Below, one piece after another: positions 16,189 to 26,598 of a DNA stretch of 64,000 nt. Made by a program: the position numbers and the translations under genes. This stretch comes from APNM01 sp040361335. GTDB taxonomy: Bacteria > Pseudomonadota > Gammaproteobacteria > Nevskiales > Salinisphaeraceae. The notes under the pieces were generated by a model. It was not told the origin of the DNA. It did no database searches and saw only the letters and a program-made list of their open reading frames with translations. How positions within the stretch are numbered: the stretch's first letter is position 1; each line of letters opens with the position of its first letter. Location: NCBI RefSeq assembly GCF_040361335.1, contig NZ_APNM01000009.1, positions 1-64,000 of the forward strand. The letters are read 5' to 3'.

Positions 16189-16671
16189 ATGAGTTACCCG
16201 ACGACCGATCTCTGCGACAAGTACGCCGACGAGCTCCAGATCGCCGACCCGATGTTCGCCGACCTCGGCGGCAAGCTCGATTTCGCCGGGCCGATCAGCA
16301 CGATCAAGTGCTTCGAGGACAATTCCAAGGTACGCGAAGCGCTGGAGGAGCCCGGCAAGGGCCGGGTGCTGGTGGTCGACGGCGGCGGCTCGGATCGCTG
16401 CGCGCTGCTCGGCGACAACCTGGCGCAACTGGCGATCGACAACGATTGGGCCGGCGTCGTGGTCTACGGCTGTATCCGCGACAGCGCCGAGATCGCGGAG
16501 ATGCCGGTGGCGGTCAAGGCGCTGGCGACCCATCCCCGCAAGTCCAACAAGCAGGGGATCGGCGAGCGTGATGTGTCGGTGCGCTTCGCCGGGGTCAGCT
16601 TCGAGCCGGGCGCCTGGCTCTACGCCGACGCCGACGGCATCGTGGTCGCGGGCCGCGAACTCGATCTCTGA
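16189..16671 (+). CDS. rraA: Ribonuclease E activity regulator RraA
   Basis: Trimeric protein that binds and inhibits RNase E; the same fold also includes HMG/CHA aldolases. 160 residues: SYPTTDLCDKYADELQI, a GRVLVVDGGGSDRCALLGDNLA block (about 62-83), GWAGVVVYGCIRDSAEI-type core and the C-terminal GAWLYADADGIVVAGREL. ATG 16189 is preceded by AAGGAA at good spacing; an upstream in-frame ATG at 16162 lies in repeat sequence. Some RraA-like proteins are aldolases, but size and motifs favour RraA. Confidence 0.9.
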   Translation: MSYPTTDLCDKYADELQIADPMFADLGGKLDFAGPISTIKCFEDNSKVREALEEPGKGRVLVVDGGGSDRCALLGDNLAQLAIDNDWAGVVVYGCIRDSAEIAEMPVAVKALATHPRKSNKQGIGERDVSVRFAGVSFEPGAWLYADADGIVVAGRELDL

Positions 16672-17019
16672 GTCCGGCCCACGCGGCGCCGGGGCGGGGT
16701 GCCGCTCCGCGCCGCCGTCTCCCGCCCGCCGCGGCCGCGTGCGAAGGCATTTTCACCCCGTTCCGCCGGGCTTTCCGGACGAATGCGGCATCGGGGTCTG
16801 TTAAAACACGAATCAACCGGTATAATACGCGCCCTCTGCACCTGTTGTTGCAGTGCACATAGACCCGATGCGCGCGCTCCGGCCGCGCATTTCGTCTTTT
16901 CCGACAAGGTGCTGCGCCCTGGAGTGGAAATCGCGCTTCCAGCGGCAAGGGGGAGGGGCTTGGCGCCCAGGTTCCGGACCCCCTCCGAAACGACCCGTTC
17001 CAAGAGGATGTGACCGCAA
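16672..17019 (+). other. Intergenic leader before aceA, no gene
   Basis: 348 nt without a gene. The first 140 nt are extremely GC-rich with a GCGGCGC/GCGCCGC hairpin lacking a T-run. The rest is a promoter and a 5' leader of about 190 nt containing an ATGCGCG/CGCGCAT hairpin. AGAGGA lies before the aceA start. No known riboswitch was recognised. Confidence 0.7.
16797..16832 (+). promoter_or_regulatory. Predicted promoter of aceA
   Basis: A consensus TATAAT at 16821-16826 inside a short AT-rich patch; the -35 is weak (TCTGTT at 16797-16802, 18-nt spacer), suggesting activator dependence. Start near 16833. Confidence 0.6.
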
Positions 17020-18315
<1,296 letters not shown>

Positions 18316-18340
18316 ACGCGCCATCCGCGTTCCGGAACCG

Positions 18341-18373
18341 GGCCCGGCGGGATATTCCCCGCCGGGCCTTTTT
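18341..18373 (+). terminator. Intrinsic terminator of aceA
   Basis: Perfect 11-bp stem GGCCCGGCGGG (18341-18351) / CCCGCCGGGCC (18358-18368), 6-nt loop, then TTTTTC. 25 nt after the aceA stop. Confidence 0.92.
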
Positions 18374-18414
18374 CGTTCGTATTCCGGGATGATCGCCGAT
18401 ACCGGCCTAAGGGC

Positions 18415-18442
18415 TTGCATGTGTCCGCCGATTCCATAGTAT
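18415..18442 (+). promoter_or_regulatory. Possible promoter of the minor pilin operon
   Basis: TTGCAT (18415-18420), 16-nt spacer, TAGTAT (18437-18442). It is the only promoter-like site between the aceA terminator and pilV. Minor pilin operons are often controlled by FimS-AlgR systems, but no such site was identified. Confidence 0.4.
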
Positions 18443-18515
18443 GACGCCGAGGGGGCACGACCTTCGCCGTCTGAGATCGGCGGGCAGTGCCAGGGAAGGA
18501 CAGCGAGGGGATACG

Positions 18516-19058
18516 GTGAACCGAATCCGTCGCGCGAGCGCCGAGAACACAGCAGGACCCAGGGACGGGTGCCGGACAATCCGCCGTGCCCGCGGCTTCA
18601 CGCTGCTCGAAGTGCTGGTCACGGTGCTGGTGCTGTCGCTCGGGCTGCTCGGCATCGCGGCCCTGCAGGTCGCGAGCATCCGCGACACCCAGGGCGCCTA
18701 TCTCAAGAGCCAGGCCGTGAGCCGCGCCTACCAGATCGTCGACGCCATGCGGGCCAACCGCGAGAGCGCCCGCGACGGCGACTACGCCGACGATTACGAC
18801 GAGCAGGCCGGCAGTTACTGCGACATCGAGGATCCCACCGCCGTCCAAAGCGACCTGTGTGCCTGGGAACAGGCCCTGGCCGCCTCGCTGCCCGACGGCG
18901 CCGGCAGCGTGCAGGTGGATTCCGCCTCCGGCATCGCCACGGTCTGCGTGCGCTGGGCCGAGCCCAAGCGCGCCCAGGAGATAGCGGTGGACAAGTGCAG
19001 CACCGCCGCCGATGATGCCGAGGACCGCCAGGTCTTCGAGCTGCAGACCGTCCTATGA
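18516..19058 (+). CDS. pilV: Type IV pilus minor pilin PilV
   Basis: Minor pilin thought to form part of the pilus tip priming complex. 180 residues from a GTG preceded by GAGGGG, preferred over an upstream ATG (18441) that overlaps the predicted -10. Class III signal: ARG^FTLLEVLVTVLVLSLGLLG with cleavage after G27 and Glu at +5. The periplasmic domain is short and cysteine-containing. The stop overlaps the pilW start by 4 nt. PilV proteins are poorly conserved, so the identity rests on position and signal. Confidence 0.85.
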   Translation: MNRIRRASAENTAGPRDGCRTIRRARGFTLLEVLVTVLVLSLGLLGIAALQVASIRDTQGAYLKSQAVSRAYQIVDAMRANRESARDGDYADDYDEQAGSYCDIEDPTAVQSDLCAWEQALAASLPDGAGSVQVDSASGIATVCVRWAEPKRAQEIAVDKCSTAADDAEDRQVFELQTVL

Positions 19059-20107
19059 GCCCCGTATCCCGCAACCGCCGACGGCAGCGGGGCTTCGGCC
19101 TCGTCGAGATGATGATCGCCATGGTGCTGGGTTTGCTGCTGGTGGCCGCGGCGATCCAGGTCTTCCTGAGCACGCGGGCCTCGTACCGCTACAACCAGGC
19201 GCTCGCCGAGGTCCAGGACGGCGCCCGCTTCGCCATGCACGTGCTCACCCACGATCTGCGCCTGGCCGGCTACACGGGTTGCCCCGCTCCGCAGAGCGAC
19301 GCCCCCTCGGTGGCATCGAGGTCACCGTTCGGGGATGTGCGGGTGATCTCCAACAGCGCCGCCGCGACCGGCGTCACCGCCGCCAATCTGCTCGCCGACA
19401 GCCTCACTGCGCCCGACGACGAGTTGCCCGCGAGCGCCGACGGCGACAGCGACGCCATCCGGCTTGCGTACATGCGCGATTACGGGGTGCGGGTCACGGG
19501 ACCGGCGGCCTCGCTCAACGCCAACCTGAAGGTCACCGGCAACCCGGCCGGCTGGGAAGCGGGCGATACCCTGCTTGTGACCGACTGCCGCCAGGCCGAC
19601 CTGTTCGACGCCACGAGCGTGAGCAAATCCACCGGCGGTCCCTGGATCAATATCGCTCACGCCAACAGCGCCAATTCGAGCAACAAGCTGAGCAAGATCT
19701 ACGACGAGGGCGCGCGGGTGCTGCAGCCATACGCGGTGGTCTATTACGTCGACGGCGACGACGGCGGTCTGCTCCGGCGGCGCTATTTCGCCGAGACCGC
19801 GAAGCGGCCGCCGACGGACGAGATGGTGTCCGACCTGACCCATCTCACCGTGCGTTACGGCGTGGACGCGGACGGTGACCAGATGCCGGACGCGTACGAG
19901 ACGGAGGACACCGTCGACACGGGGGCGGCCTGGGACGATGTCGTCTCGGTGCGCATCGGCTTCGTGGTCGGCTCCGAGACCCGGGTCGGCGACGCCGGGG
20001 GGCAGGGCGGGCTCACCATGTTCGGCGACGAGATCACGGTGCCGGACGATGGCCGGCTTCGCCAGGTGTTCACCACGACCGTCGCCCTGCGCAACCGGGT
20101 GCCGTGA
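19055..20107 (+). CDS. pilW: Type IV pilus minor pilin PilW
   Basis: 350-residue minor pilin. Prepilin site QRG^FGLVEMMIAMVLGLLLV with cleavage after G13, then a helix (STRASYRYNQALAEVQDGARFAM) and DLRLAGYTGC, a strong mark of PilW. It contains a Ca-binding-looking DADGDQMPD segment near residue 270. Overlaps pilV and pilX by 4 nt each, so the operon is tightly coupled. Acts in the inner membrane and pilus tip. Confidence 0.9.
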   Translation: MSPVSRNRRRQRGFGLVEMMIAMVLGLLLVAAAIQVFLSTRASYRYNQALAEVQDGARFAMHVLTHDLRLAGYTGCPAPQSDAPSVASRSPFGDVRVISNSAAATGVTAANLLADSLTAPDDELPASADGDSDAIRLAYMRDYGVRVTGPAASLNANLKVTGNPAGWEAGDTLLVTDCRQADLFDATSVSKSTGGPWINIAHANSANSSNKLSKIYDEGARVLQPYAVVYYVDGDDGGLLRRRYFAETAKRPPTDEMVSDLTHLTVRYGVDADGDQMPDAYETEDTVDTGAAWDDVVSVRIGFVVGSETRVGDAGGQGGLTMFGDEITVPDDGRLRQVFTTTVALRNRVP

Positions 20108-20670
20108 CCATGCACCCGGCGGCGACGCGGATCGGCGTGCACCGACGCCCGCACACCGGCTCGGCGTTGATCGTGACGCTGGTGCTGCTGCTGGTGTTGA
20201 CCGTGGTCGGCATCGCCGGGATGAGCGCCACGGTGCTGCAGGAACGCATGGCCGGCAACGTCCAGGACAGTGCCCAGGTGTTCGAGGCGGTGGAATCGGC
20301 GCTGCGGCTCTGCGGCAACCGGGTCATGGCCGGCGACAGCGATGCGGTGGGCGAGGCCGATGCCGACGAGATGACGGACTTCAAGATGGGCGACGAGAGC
20401 GAATCGCCGGACCGGGCCGAGCGTGTCACGCCGACACCGGGCAGCGCGCTCACCGCCCTCGGCGAGACCGGGTACCAGCTGCGCTGTCTGATCGAGTTCA
20501 CGGGGCCGGTCGACCCGGCCCGAACCGGCGGCAGCCTGCGCCGGCCCGGTGCCGCCGGGGCCTTGGTGGGCTACCGGGTGACGGCGGCCGGGTCGCGCGT
20601 GCCGAAGGGACACTCCGGCACGGCGCGGCCCACGGTGATTCTGCAAAGCGACTTGGTGCTGTGGAAATGA
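20104..20670 (+). CDS. pilX: Type IV pilus assembly protein PilX
   Basis: 188-residue minor pilin-like protein. The N-terminal segment HTG^SALIVTLVLLLVLTVVGI has the PilX pattern, G19 followed by Ser instead of Phe and no Glu at +5, as usual for PilX (GspK-like) subunits. Then TVLQERMAGNVQDSAQVFEAVESAL, typical of the family. It is part of the tip complex with PilVW and PilY1; pilY1 follows after 16 nt. Confidence 0.88.
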   Translation: MTMHPAATRIGVHRRPHTGSALIVTLVLLLVLTVVGIAGMSATVLQERMAGNVQDSAQVFEAVESALRLCGNRVMAGDSDAVGEADADEMTDFKMGDESESPDRAERVTPTPGSALTALGETGYQLRCLIEFTGPVDPARTGGSLRRPGAAGALVGYRVTAAGSRVPKGHSGTARPTVILQSDLVLWK

Positions 20671-20686
20671 CTCTGGAGACGACGCG

Positions 20687-23600
20687 ATGATGGACCGCAT
20701 GAACGCTGCATTGCGGCGATACTGCCCGGCATTCGGGCTGGGCCTGATCGCGGCACTGGTCTCGGTGCCCGCCCTCGCGGTGTCGATCTCCCAGACACCC
20801 CTGTTCGTCAGCTATTCCTCGGCACCGAACGTATTGTTCGTGCTCGACGATTCCGGTTCCATGCAGTTCGAGAGCATGCCGGACGAACTCACCAACCTGT
20901 TCAACCGGTCGTGTTGCGACGACTACATCATGTGGATGTTCCCGTTCGTCAGCGGGGTGCACGGCGGTGACAGCTATTCGACGCGGCGCGTACCGTCGTT
21001 CAGCGCAAGCAGCGTGATGGCGGCTGTCTACCGCTCGCCGCATACCAACAAGCTCTACTACGATCCCGCCGTGACGTACCGTCCCTGGTCCCGGGCCGAC
21101 GGCAGCCTCATGCCGGCCGCGGACCCCGAGAACGCTTACCATAATCCGGCCTTCCCCGATCGCGGCACCCGCGATCTGACGGCGGTGGACGAAGCCTACG
21201 CCGAGTGGATGGATGATCGCGACAACGACGAGGACCGGGAATCCCGCAACTACTACCCGGCGACCTATTTCCAGTACACCGGGCCGGAAGTCGACAATGT
21301 CCGGGAGGCGATAGAGGACGGGAACAGTGCCGTCTGGAACTTGAACAACTACGACCGCGTGGTCATCCGGTCGTCCCGGCAGAGCTATACCGGAGGCGGG
21401 CGCAGCAATCGATCCGATTGCAACAACGGCACCTGCACCTACGAGCAGGAAATCCAGAACTTCGCGAACTGGTACGTCTATTACCGGAGTCGTATCTTCG
21501 CGGCCCGTGCCGGCATCGGCCGGGCGTTCTCCGACCAACCCGACAGCCTCCGCGTCGGCTTCGGCGCCATCAATGCCGGCGAGCGGGACATCGACGGTGC
21601 GGACTCCGACACGGTTATCCGGGGCATCCGGCCGTTCAAGGGCTCGGACCGCGAGGCCTTCTTCGAGACGCTTTACAAGCAGACCATCGATCCCGAGGGA
21701 ACGCCGTTGCGCCGGGGCCTGCAGGGGGCCGGCGAGTACTTCGGCCGCGACGACGAGGGCAGCCCCTGGGCGGATTCGCCGGCGGCTGGTGCCGGCGGCG
21801 CCCCGGGCAACGGCGACGACAACGATTTCGATTTCATCTGTTCGTTCCTGCCCTGGACCCCGCCGTGGTGTCAGGATGACGACGACGACGCGGATGACGG
21901 CGATGACGGGTATCAGGATCCCGCCGATCACAGCCCGTGTCGCCAGAGCTTCACGGTGCTGATGACGGACGGCTACTGGAGTGGCGGCAATCCCGACGAC
22001 ATCGGCAATGCCGACAATACCGCCGGACCGAATATCGAGAGGCCGGATGGCGCCGATTACCGGTATACGGCTTCCGATCCCTTCCAGGACGGGCATTCGG
22101 ACACGCTCGCCGACGTGGCCATGTACTACTGGAAGCGCGACCTGCGCACCGACCTGGACAATACCGTGCCGACCTCCAACCGCGATCCGGCCTTTTGGCA
22201 GCACATGGTGACCTATGGCATCGGTCTCGGCGTGACCGGCAACGTGGACCCCGAGGCGGCCTTTGCGGCCATCGACACCGGTGCGGATATCGATTGGGAC
22301 AACCCCGCCTACTCGGATGCGGCGAAGATAGACGACTTGCTGCACGCCGGCTTGAACAGCCGCGGCGGATTCTTCAGCGCGGCGAATCCGGAAGAATTCG
22401 CCAGCGACCTGTCGGCGGGCCTGGACGAAATGATCGAGCGGGTGATCACGACGGCGGCATCGCTGGCGGCGACGTCGACTCAGGCTTCGGGCGAGACCAG
22501 TGTATTCCGTGCCTCCTTCAGGACCGATGACTGGTCCGGCGAGCTGATTTCGTACCCGTATACCGCGGTCGGCAACGAGAGTGCGATTGAATGGCGGGCC
22601 TCGGAGCAGCTCCCCATACCGTCGCAGCGCGACATCTATACCGCCGACTCGGGCGGTGACGGTGTCGAGTTCCAGTGGTCGCAAATCGACAGCGATGCGC
22701 GGCAGGCGCTGGGTGGCGACAGCCGGGTCCTGGAGTACATCCGGGGCAGCCAGACCTCGGAAGGCACGGACGACGACGACTTCCGCGAGCGGAACAGCGT
22801 CCTGGGCGATATCGTCTACTCGGCGCCGGCTTTCGTCGGCGATCAGAGCTATGGCTACAGCATCCTGCCGTCGGCCGCGGGTGCCGCCTATGCCGGTTAT
22901 GTCAACGGCAAATCGTCAAAGCGGGACGCCGTGCTCCTGGGCGCGAACGACGGCATGCTGCATGCCTTCGACGCGGCGGACGGTTCGGAACTTTTCGGCT
23001 ACGTGCCGCGCCAGCTTCTCGCCCATGTGAGCGAGCTGACCGAGCAGGATTACGGTCACAGGTACTATGTGGACGGCTCTCCGGCGGTGGCCGATGCCTA
23101 CCTGGACGGCGCCTGGCACACGGTCGCGGTGACCACCCTGGGACGCGGCGGCCGCGGTGCGTTCGCCCTGGACGTGACCGACCCGGCCAATTTCGGCCCC
23201 GATGACGTCCTGTGGGAGATCGACGCGAACGATTCGGGCTACCTGGGCGATGCCATGGGACAGGCCGCGATCGTGCGCCTGGAGAACGGCGATTGGGTCG
23301 CGATCCTGGGCAACGGCTACAACAGCTCGGGTGGCCGAGCCGCACTGGTCGTCGTCGATCTGGAAACCGGCGACGTCCTCAAGACGTTGGATACGGGCGC
23401 GGGCAATGACAACGGACTCGCCACACCGGTGGCGATCGATCGTGACCGTAACGGCTCGGTCGACACGGTCTACGCCGGCGACCTGAAAGGCAATCTCTGG
23501 AAGTTCGACCTGTCCGGCAATGCGAGCGCCAGTTGGCATGTCGCCTACGGGGGCGATCCGCTGTTCCGGGCGACCGCCGACAGCGGCGATGGTCAGCCGA

Positions 23601-24316
23601 TCACCGCCCGGCCCGATGCGATAGCGCACCCGCTCGGGGGCGTGATGGTCGTATTCGGGACCGGACGCTATCTCGCGCAGGACGACATGGACCAGGCCGA
23701 CGAGCAGAGCATGTACGGCATCTGGGACCGCCAAGGGAGCTCGCAGCCGGACACGGCGGCATCCGCCGGCGATCTCGTCGAGCAGGAAACCATCCTGATG
23801 GATACCACCGTCGGCGATCGCACGATCCGCGTCCTGAGCAGGAAGGGTGTCAATTACAACGACGAGGACGGCGGCCGGAAGCGGGGCTGGACGTTCGATT
23901 TCGCGCGCGACCGCGAACGCCTCACGCGGGAAGTCGACATATTCGACGGCAAGGCCATCTTCGTCTCGACCATCCCGCAGGCCGATTCCTGCAGTTTCGG
24001 CGGCGACAGCGCGTTGTTCGAGATCAATCCGCTGACCGGCACCCAGTTCGAGGAGCCGATCCTGGACCTCAACGACGACGGCGAGTTCGACGACGAGGAC
24101 AGCACGACCGCCGACTTCGGCGATGACGGCGGGGACACGCGCGTGTATCCGGGCATCGTGGAGCTGGATATCGGCCTGGCGACGAACCCCTATATCCTGA
24201 ACAAGGAGGACGGGAACCAGTCGAAGCTGACCATCGGCTCCACCCTGAACACCGACGTCATGGGCGAGAAAGGCTTCCTGCGGCCGGGCCGTGCGTCCTG
24301 GCAGCAAATACGATGA
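20687..24316 (+). CDS. pilY1: Type IV pilus tip adhesin/assembly factor PilY1
   Basis: Large secreted protein that sits at the pilus tip, antagonises retraction and can act as adhesin or surface sensor. 1209 residues: a signal peptide (about 1-32), an N-terminal von Willebrand A-like region with the metal-site motif DDSGSM (54-59) and HSDTLADVAMYYW, then the PilC/PilY1 beta-propeller (about 690-1090) with GANDGMLHAFDAADGSELF and a calcium loop DRDRNGSVD near residues 917-925. A second Asp-rich DLNDDGEFDDED segment lies near 1128. The start is the first of two ATGs; the end overlaps pilE by 4 nt. Confidence 0.95.
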   Translation: MMDRMNAALRRYCPAFGLGLIAALVSVPALAVSISQTPLFVSYSSAPNVLFVLDDSGSMQFESMPDELTNLFNRSCCDDYIMWMFPFVSGVHGGDSYSTRRVPSFSASSVMAAVYRSPHTNKLYYDPAVTYRPWSRADGSLMPAADPENAYHNPAFPDRGTRDLTAVDEAYAEWMDDRDNDEDRESRNYYPATYFQYTGPEVDNVREAIEDGNSAVWNLNNYDRVVIRSSRQSYTGGGRSNRSDCNNGTCTYEQEIQNFANWYVYYRSRIFAARAGIGRAFSDQPDSLRVGFGAINAGERDIDGADSDTVIRGIRPFKGSDREAFFETLYKQTIDPEGTPLRRGLQGAGEYFGRDDEGSPWADSPAAGAGGAPGNGDDNDFDFICSFLPWTPPWCQDDDDDADDGDDGYQDPADHSPCRQSFTVLMTDGYWSGGNPDDIGNADNTAGPNIERPDGADYRYTASDPFQDGHSDTLADVAMYYWKRDLRTDLDNTVPTSNRDPAFWQHMVTYGIGLGVTGNVDPEAAFAAIDTGADIDWDNPAYSDAAKIDDLLHAGLNSRGGFFSAANPEEFASDLSAGLDEMIERVITTAASLAATSTQASGETSVFRASFRTDDWSGELISYPYTAVGNESAIEWRASEQLPIPSQRDIYTADSGGDGVEFQWSQIDSDARQALGGDSRVLEYIRGSQTSEGTDDDDFRERNSVLGDIVYSAPAFVGDQSYGYSILPSAAGAAYAGYVNGKSSKRDAVLLGANDGMLHAFDAADGSELFGYVPRQLLAHVSELTEQDYGHRYYVDGSPAVADAYLDGAWHTVAVTTLGRGGRGAFALDVTDPANFGPDDVLWEIDANDSGYLGDAMGQAAIVRLENGDWVAILGNGYNSSGGRAALVVVDLETGDVLKTLDTGAGNDNGLATPVAIDRDRNGSVDTVYAGDLKGNLWKFDLSGNASASWHVAYGGDPLFRATADSGDGQPITARPDAIAHPLGGVMVVFGTGRYLAQDDMDQADEQSMYGIWDRQGSSQPDTAASAGDLVEQETILMDTTVGDRTIRVLSRKGVNYNDEDGGRKRGWTFDFARDRERLTREVDIFDGKAIFVSTIPQADSCSFGGDSALFEINPLTGTQFEEPILDLNDDGEFDDEDSTTADFGDDGGDTRVYPGIVELDIGLATNPYILNKEDGNQSKLTIGSTLNTDVMGEKGFLRPGRASWQQIR

Positions 24317-24777
24317 ATGGCGCCCCGGTCATGTCCCGCAACCGGCAAACGGGCTTTACGCTGATCGAGTTGCTGATCGCGATCGTGATCGTCGCGATCC
24401 TGGCGGCCGTCGCCTACCCGGCGTATCTCGAGCAGGTCCGCTCGGCCCGGCGGGCGGACGCCCAGCAGGCACTGCTGTCGCTGGCGGCAGCAATGGAGCG
24501 GTACCACAGCCAGAACCTGAGCTACGCGGGCGCCGCGGACAAGAAGGGTGTCCCGCAGATCTTCGCCGACGAGGCCCCCCTGGACGGCGACGCCAAATAC
24601 TACGACCTGCGTGTGACCTCGGCGTCGGTCGACGACTACACGATCCAGGCCCAGCCCAAGAATCATCAGGCCGACGACGGCGTCCTGCAGCTCGAGGCCG
24701 ACGGCACGCGCCGCTGGGACCGCGACGACGACGGCAGCTTCGGCACGGACGAGAACTGCTGGAAGCGCACATGCTGA
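24313..24777 (+). CDS. pilE: Type IV pilin PilE-like minor pilin
   Basis: 154-residue pilin. Prepilin site QTG^FTLIELLIAIVIVAILAAVAYPAYLEQ with cleavage after G14 and Glu at +5; ARRADAQQALLSLAAAMERYHSQN follows, as in PilE minor pilins of gammaproteobacteria. Two Trp/Cys-containing blocks end the protein. An alternative start is the Met at codon 7. It overlaps pilY1 by 4 nt and fimT by 7 nt. Confidence 0.9.
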   Translation: MNGAPVMSRNRQTGFTLIELLIAIVIVAILAAVAYPAYLEQVRSARRADAQQALLSLAAAMERYHSQNLSYAGAADKKGVPQIFADEAPLDGDAKYYDLRVTSASVDDYTIQAQPKNHQADDGVLQLEADGTRRWDRDDDGSFGTDENCWKRTC

Positions 24778-25334
24778 ATCCGGCCCGACAAGCCAGGGGG
24801 TTCACCCTGCTAGAGCTCCTGATAGGACTGTCGGTGGCTGCCATCCTGGTCACCCTGGCGGTGCCCGGCATGACCCGGCTGATGCGGGAGAGCCAGGCCG
24901 GCGCCGCCGTCAACGACCTGGTCTACGCCCTGCGACTGGCCCGCAACGAGGCGGTGACGCGCAAGCTGCCCGTTGCCGTCTGCGCCAGCGCGGACGCCGA
25001 GAAATGCGCGGGCGACAACGACTGGCACGAGGGCCTGCTGGTGTTCACCGATCCCGACGAGGACGGCGATTGCCAGGACGACGGCAGCGGCGACTGCAAG
25101 GGCGGGGGAACCATCCTGCACCGAGCGGAGGGTGCCGACGCCGACCTGGAGCTATCGGCCAACGGCAATCCCAAAGGCGGCGTCGTGATCTACGATTCCC
25201 ATGGTTTTGCCACGGGCTATCAAAGTACCTTCACTCTCTGCGATGGTAGCGGCGAGGTGGAGCGGCGCGGATTCACCTTGAACATGAGCGGACGCGTGAG
25301 CAAGGATGCGACAAGTCTCGGCAAGTGCGGCTAA
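24771..25334 (+). CDS. fimT: GspH/FimT family pseudopilin
   Basis: 188-residue pseudopilin; FimT in related bacteria binds DNA during natural transformation. Prepilin site ARG^FTLLELLIGLSVAAILVTLAVPGM with cleavage after G10, followed by LVYALRLARNEAVTRKLPVAVC, diagnostic of GspH/FimT. Four cysteines lie in the C-terminal domain. The start overlaps the pilE end by 7 nt. Gene order is unusual: fimT is last, whereas it normally heads the pilV-W-X-Y1-E cluster. Confidence 0.88.
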   Translation: MLNPARQARGFTLLELLIGLSVAAILVTLAVPGMTRLMRESQAGAAVNDLVYALRLARNEAVTRKLPVAVCASADAEKCAGDNDWHEGLLVFTDPDEDGDCQDDGSGDCKGGGTILHRAEGADADLELSANGNPKGGVVIYDSHGFATGYQSTFTLCDGSGEVERRGFTLNMSGRVSKDATSLGKCG

Positions 25335-25342
25335 CCCCGGCT

Positions 25343-25816
25343 TCAGTCGTCGTCGACCGCGAGCGGTGCGAACCAGTCGTGGGGATTGGGCACCAGCCAG
25401 GTGCCGTGGCGGTCACGCTCGATGTCGCGGGCGCGCAACCAGGCCACGGCGTCCTGGGGGCGGGGACCCGGCCGGCCCCAGGTCACGGTGCCGCCGGGAC
25501 CGGGCCGGAAGGCGCGGTCGTCGCCGCAGCCGTACTGCAGGCGCAGCCTGTCGCCGGCGGCGATACCGTGGCCAGGCGGCGCGGTCATGACCTCGGCGAT
25601 GTCGTACCAGGCCTCGCAGCGTCCGCCGCCGCCGAAGAAACGCAGTGTGCGGGAGAAACCGCCCTCGGCGGTGCCCTGATAGACCAGGGTCAGCCGCAGA
25701 TCGACGTCCGCCCGGTAGCTATCGTCCGCCGGCGCGGGCGCGACATCGTCCCCGTTCGCGGCGATTACGGCCCCGGCTATCAGGAAATGCGCGAAGAGGG
25801 CGATAACAATACGCAT
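25343..25816 (-). CDS. Secreted protein of unknown function
   Basis: 157 residues with a signal peptide (MRIVIALFAHFLIAGAVIAA, about 1-20). The mature part reads as a beta-rich domain (YRADVDLRLTLVYQGTAEGG, AGDRLRLQYGCGD) with two cysteines and ends in Trp-rich ARDIERDRHGTWLVPNPHDW. I do not recognise the family. It converges on the pilus operon with an 8-nt gap and has no neighbour in its own direction. It is probably real, judging from the signal peptide and codon pattern. Confidence 0.6.
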   Translation of the reverse strand: MRIVIALFAHFLIAGAVIAANGDDVAPAPADDSYRADVDLRLTLVYQGTAEGGFSRTLRFFGGGGRCEAWYDIAEVMTAPPGHGIAAGDRLRLQYGCGDDRAFRPGPGGTVTWGRPGPRPQDAVAWLRARDIERDRHGTWLVPNPHDWFAPLAVDDD

Positions 25817-25944
25817 AACCGGGATTGTACCCGCTGACGGCCGTGACGCCAGCGGCGTGCCGGTTCCGTTAGAATGTATTCATACCGCCGCGCCGTGGGC
25901 CCGCGGGGCCACACGGGCGCGGACCAGAACGCAGGAATGTACGC

Positions 25945-26598
25945 ATGATCCGATTGCTTTTGGTTGACGATCACCACCTGGTGCGCAGCGGCCTGAAACG
26001 GCTGCTGGACGAGGAGGACGATCTCGAGGTCGTGGCCGAGGCCGCGAGCGGCGAGGACGCCCTTCGCCTGGTGCGTGAACTGGAGCCGGACGTGGTCCTC
26101 ATGGATGTGAACATGCCCGGCATGGGCGGTCTCGAAGCCACCCGGCGCCTGCTCAGCGCGCATCGCAACGTCAAGGTCATCGCGGTGTCCATGTACGACG
26201 AGGAGCCGTACCCGAGCCGTCTCCTGGAGGCCGGCGCCGCGGGTTACCTGTCCAAGGACAGCGCCGCCGAGGAAGTCGTGGCCGCGGTCCACCAGGTCGC
26301 TGCCGGCAAGAGCTTCGTGGCGCCGAGCATTGCCAGCCGCCTGGCGGTCTCGCTGATCAAGGGCAGCGGCGGCTCGCCGTTCGACCAGCTTTCCCAGCGC
26401 GAGATGCAGGTGGCCCTGATGGTCACGCAGGGGCAGGGCACGCAGGCGATCTCCGATACCCTGTGCCTGTCGCCCAAGACCGTCAGCACCTACCGCTACC
26501 GCGTTTTCGAGAAGCTGGACGTGCACAACGACGTCGAGCTGACCCGCTTGGCCATGCGATACGGTCTCCTGGAGGAACGTCACCGGGAAACCGGATGA
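25945..26598 (+). CDS. gacA: Response regulator GacA/UvrY
   Basis: NarL/FixJ-type response regulator that, with sensor BarA/GacS, activates small RNAs of the Csr/Rsm system. 217 residues: receiver domain with D8/D9, phosphoacceptor D54 in VVLMDVNMPG and K near 108 (YLSKDSA), then a LuxR-type HTH (about 148-205, FDQLSQREMQVALMV, LSPKTVSTYRYRVFEKL). Its place upstream of uvrC is conserved in gammaproteobacteria. TAGAAT at 25870-25875 may be the -10. It overlaps the next gene by 4 nt. Confidence 0.94.
   Translation: MIRLLLVDDHHLVRSGLKRLLDEEDDLEVVAEAASGEDALRLVRELEPDVVLMDVNMPGMGGLEATRRLLSAHRNVKVIAVSMYDEEPYPSRLLEAGAAGYLSKDSAAEEVVAAVHQVAAGKSFVAPSIASRLAVSLIKGSGGSPFDQLSQREMQVALMVTQGQGTQAISDTLCLSPKTVSTYRYRVFEKLDVHNDVELTRLAMRYGLLEERHRETG

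Noticed and set aside
16672..16820. Possible riboswitch or small RNA upstream of aceA
   Set aside because: Only GC-rich hairpins without conserved aptamer features; the TATAAT promoter lies downstream of this part.
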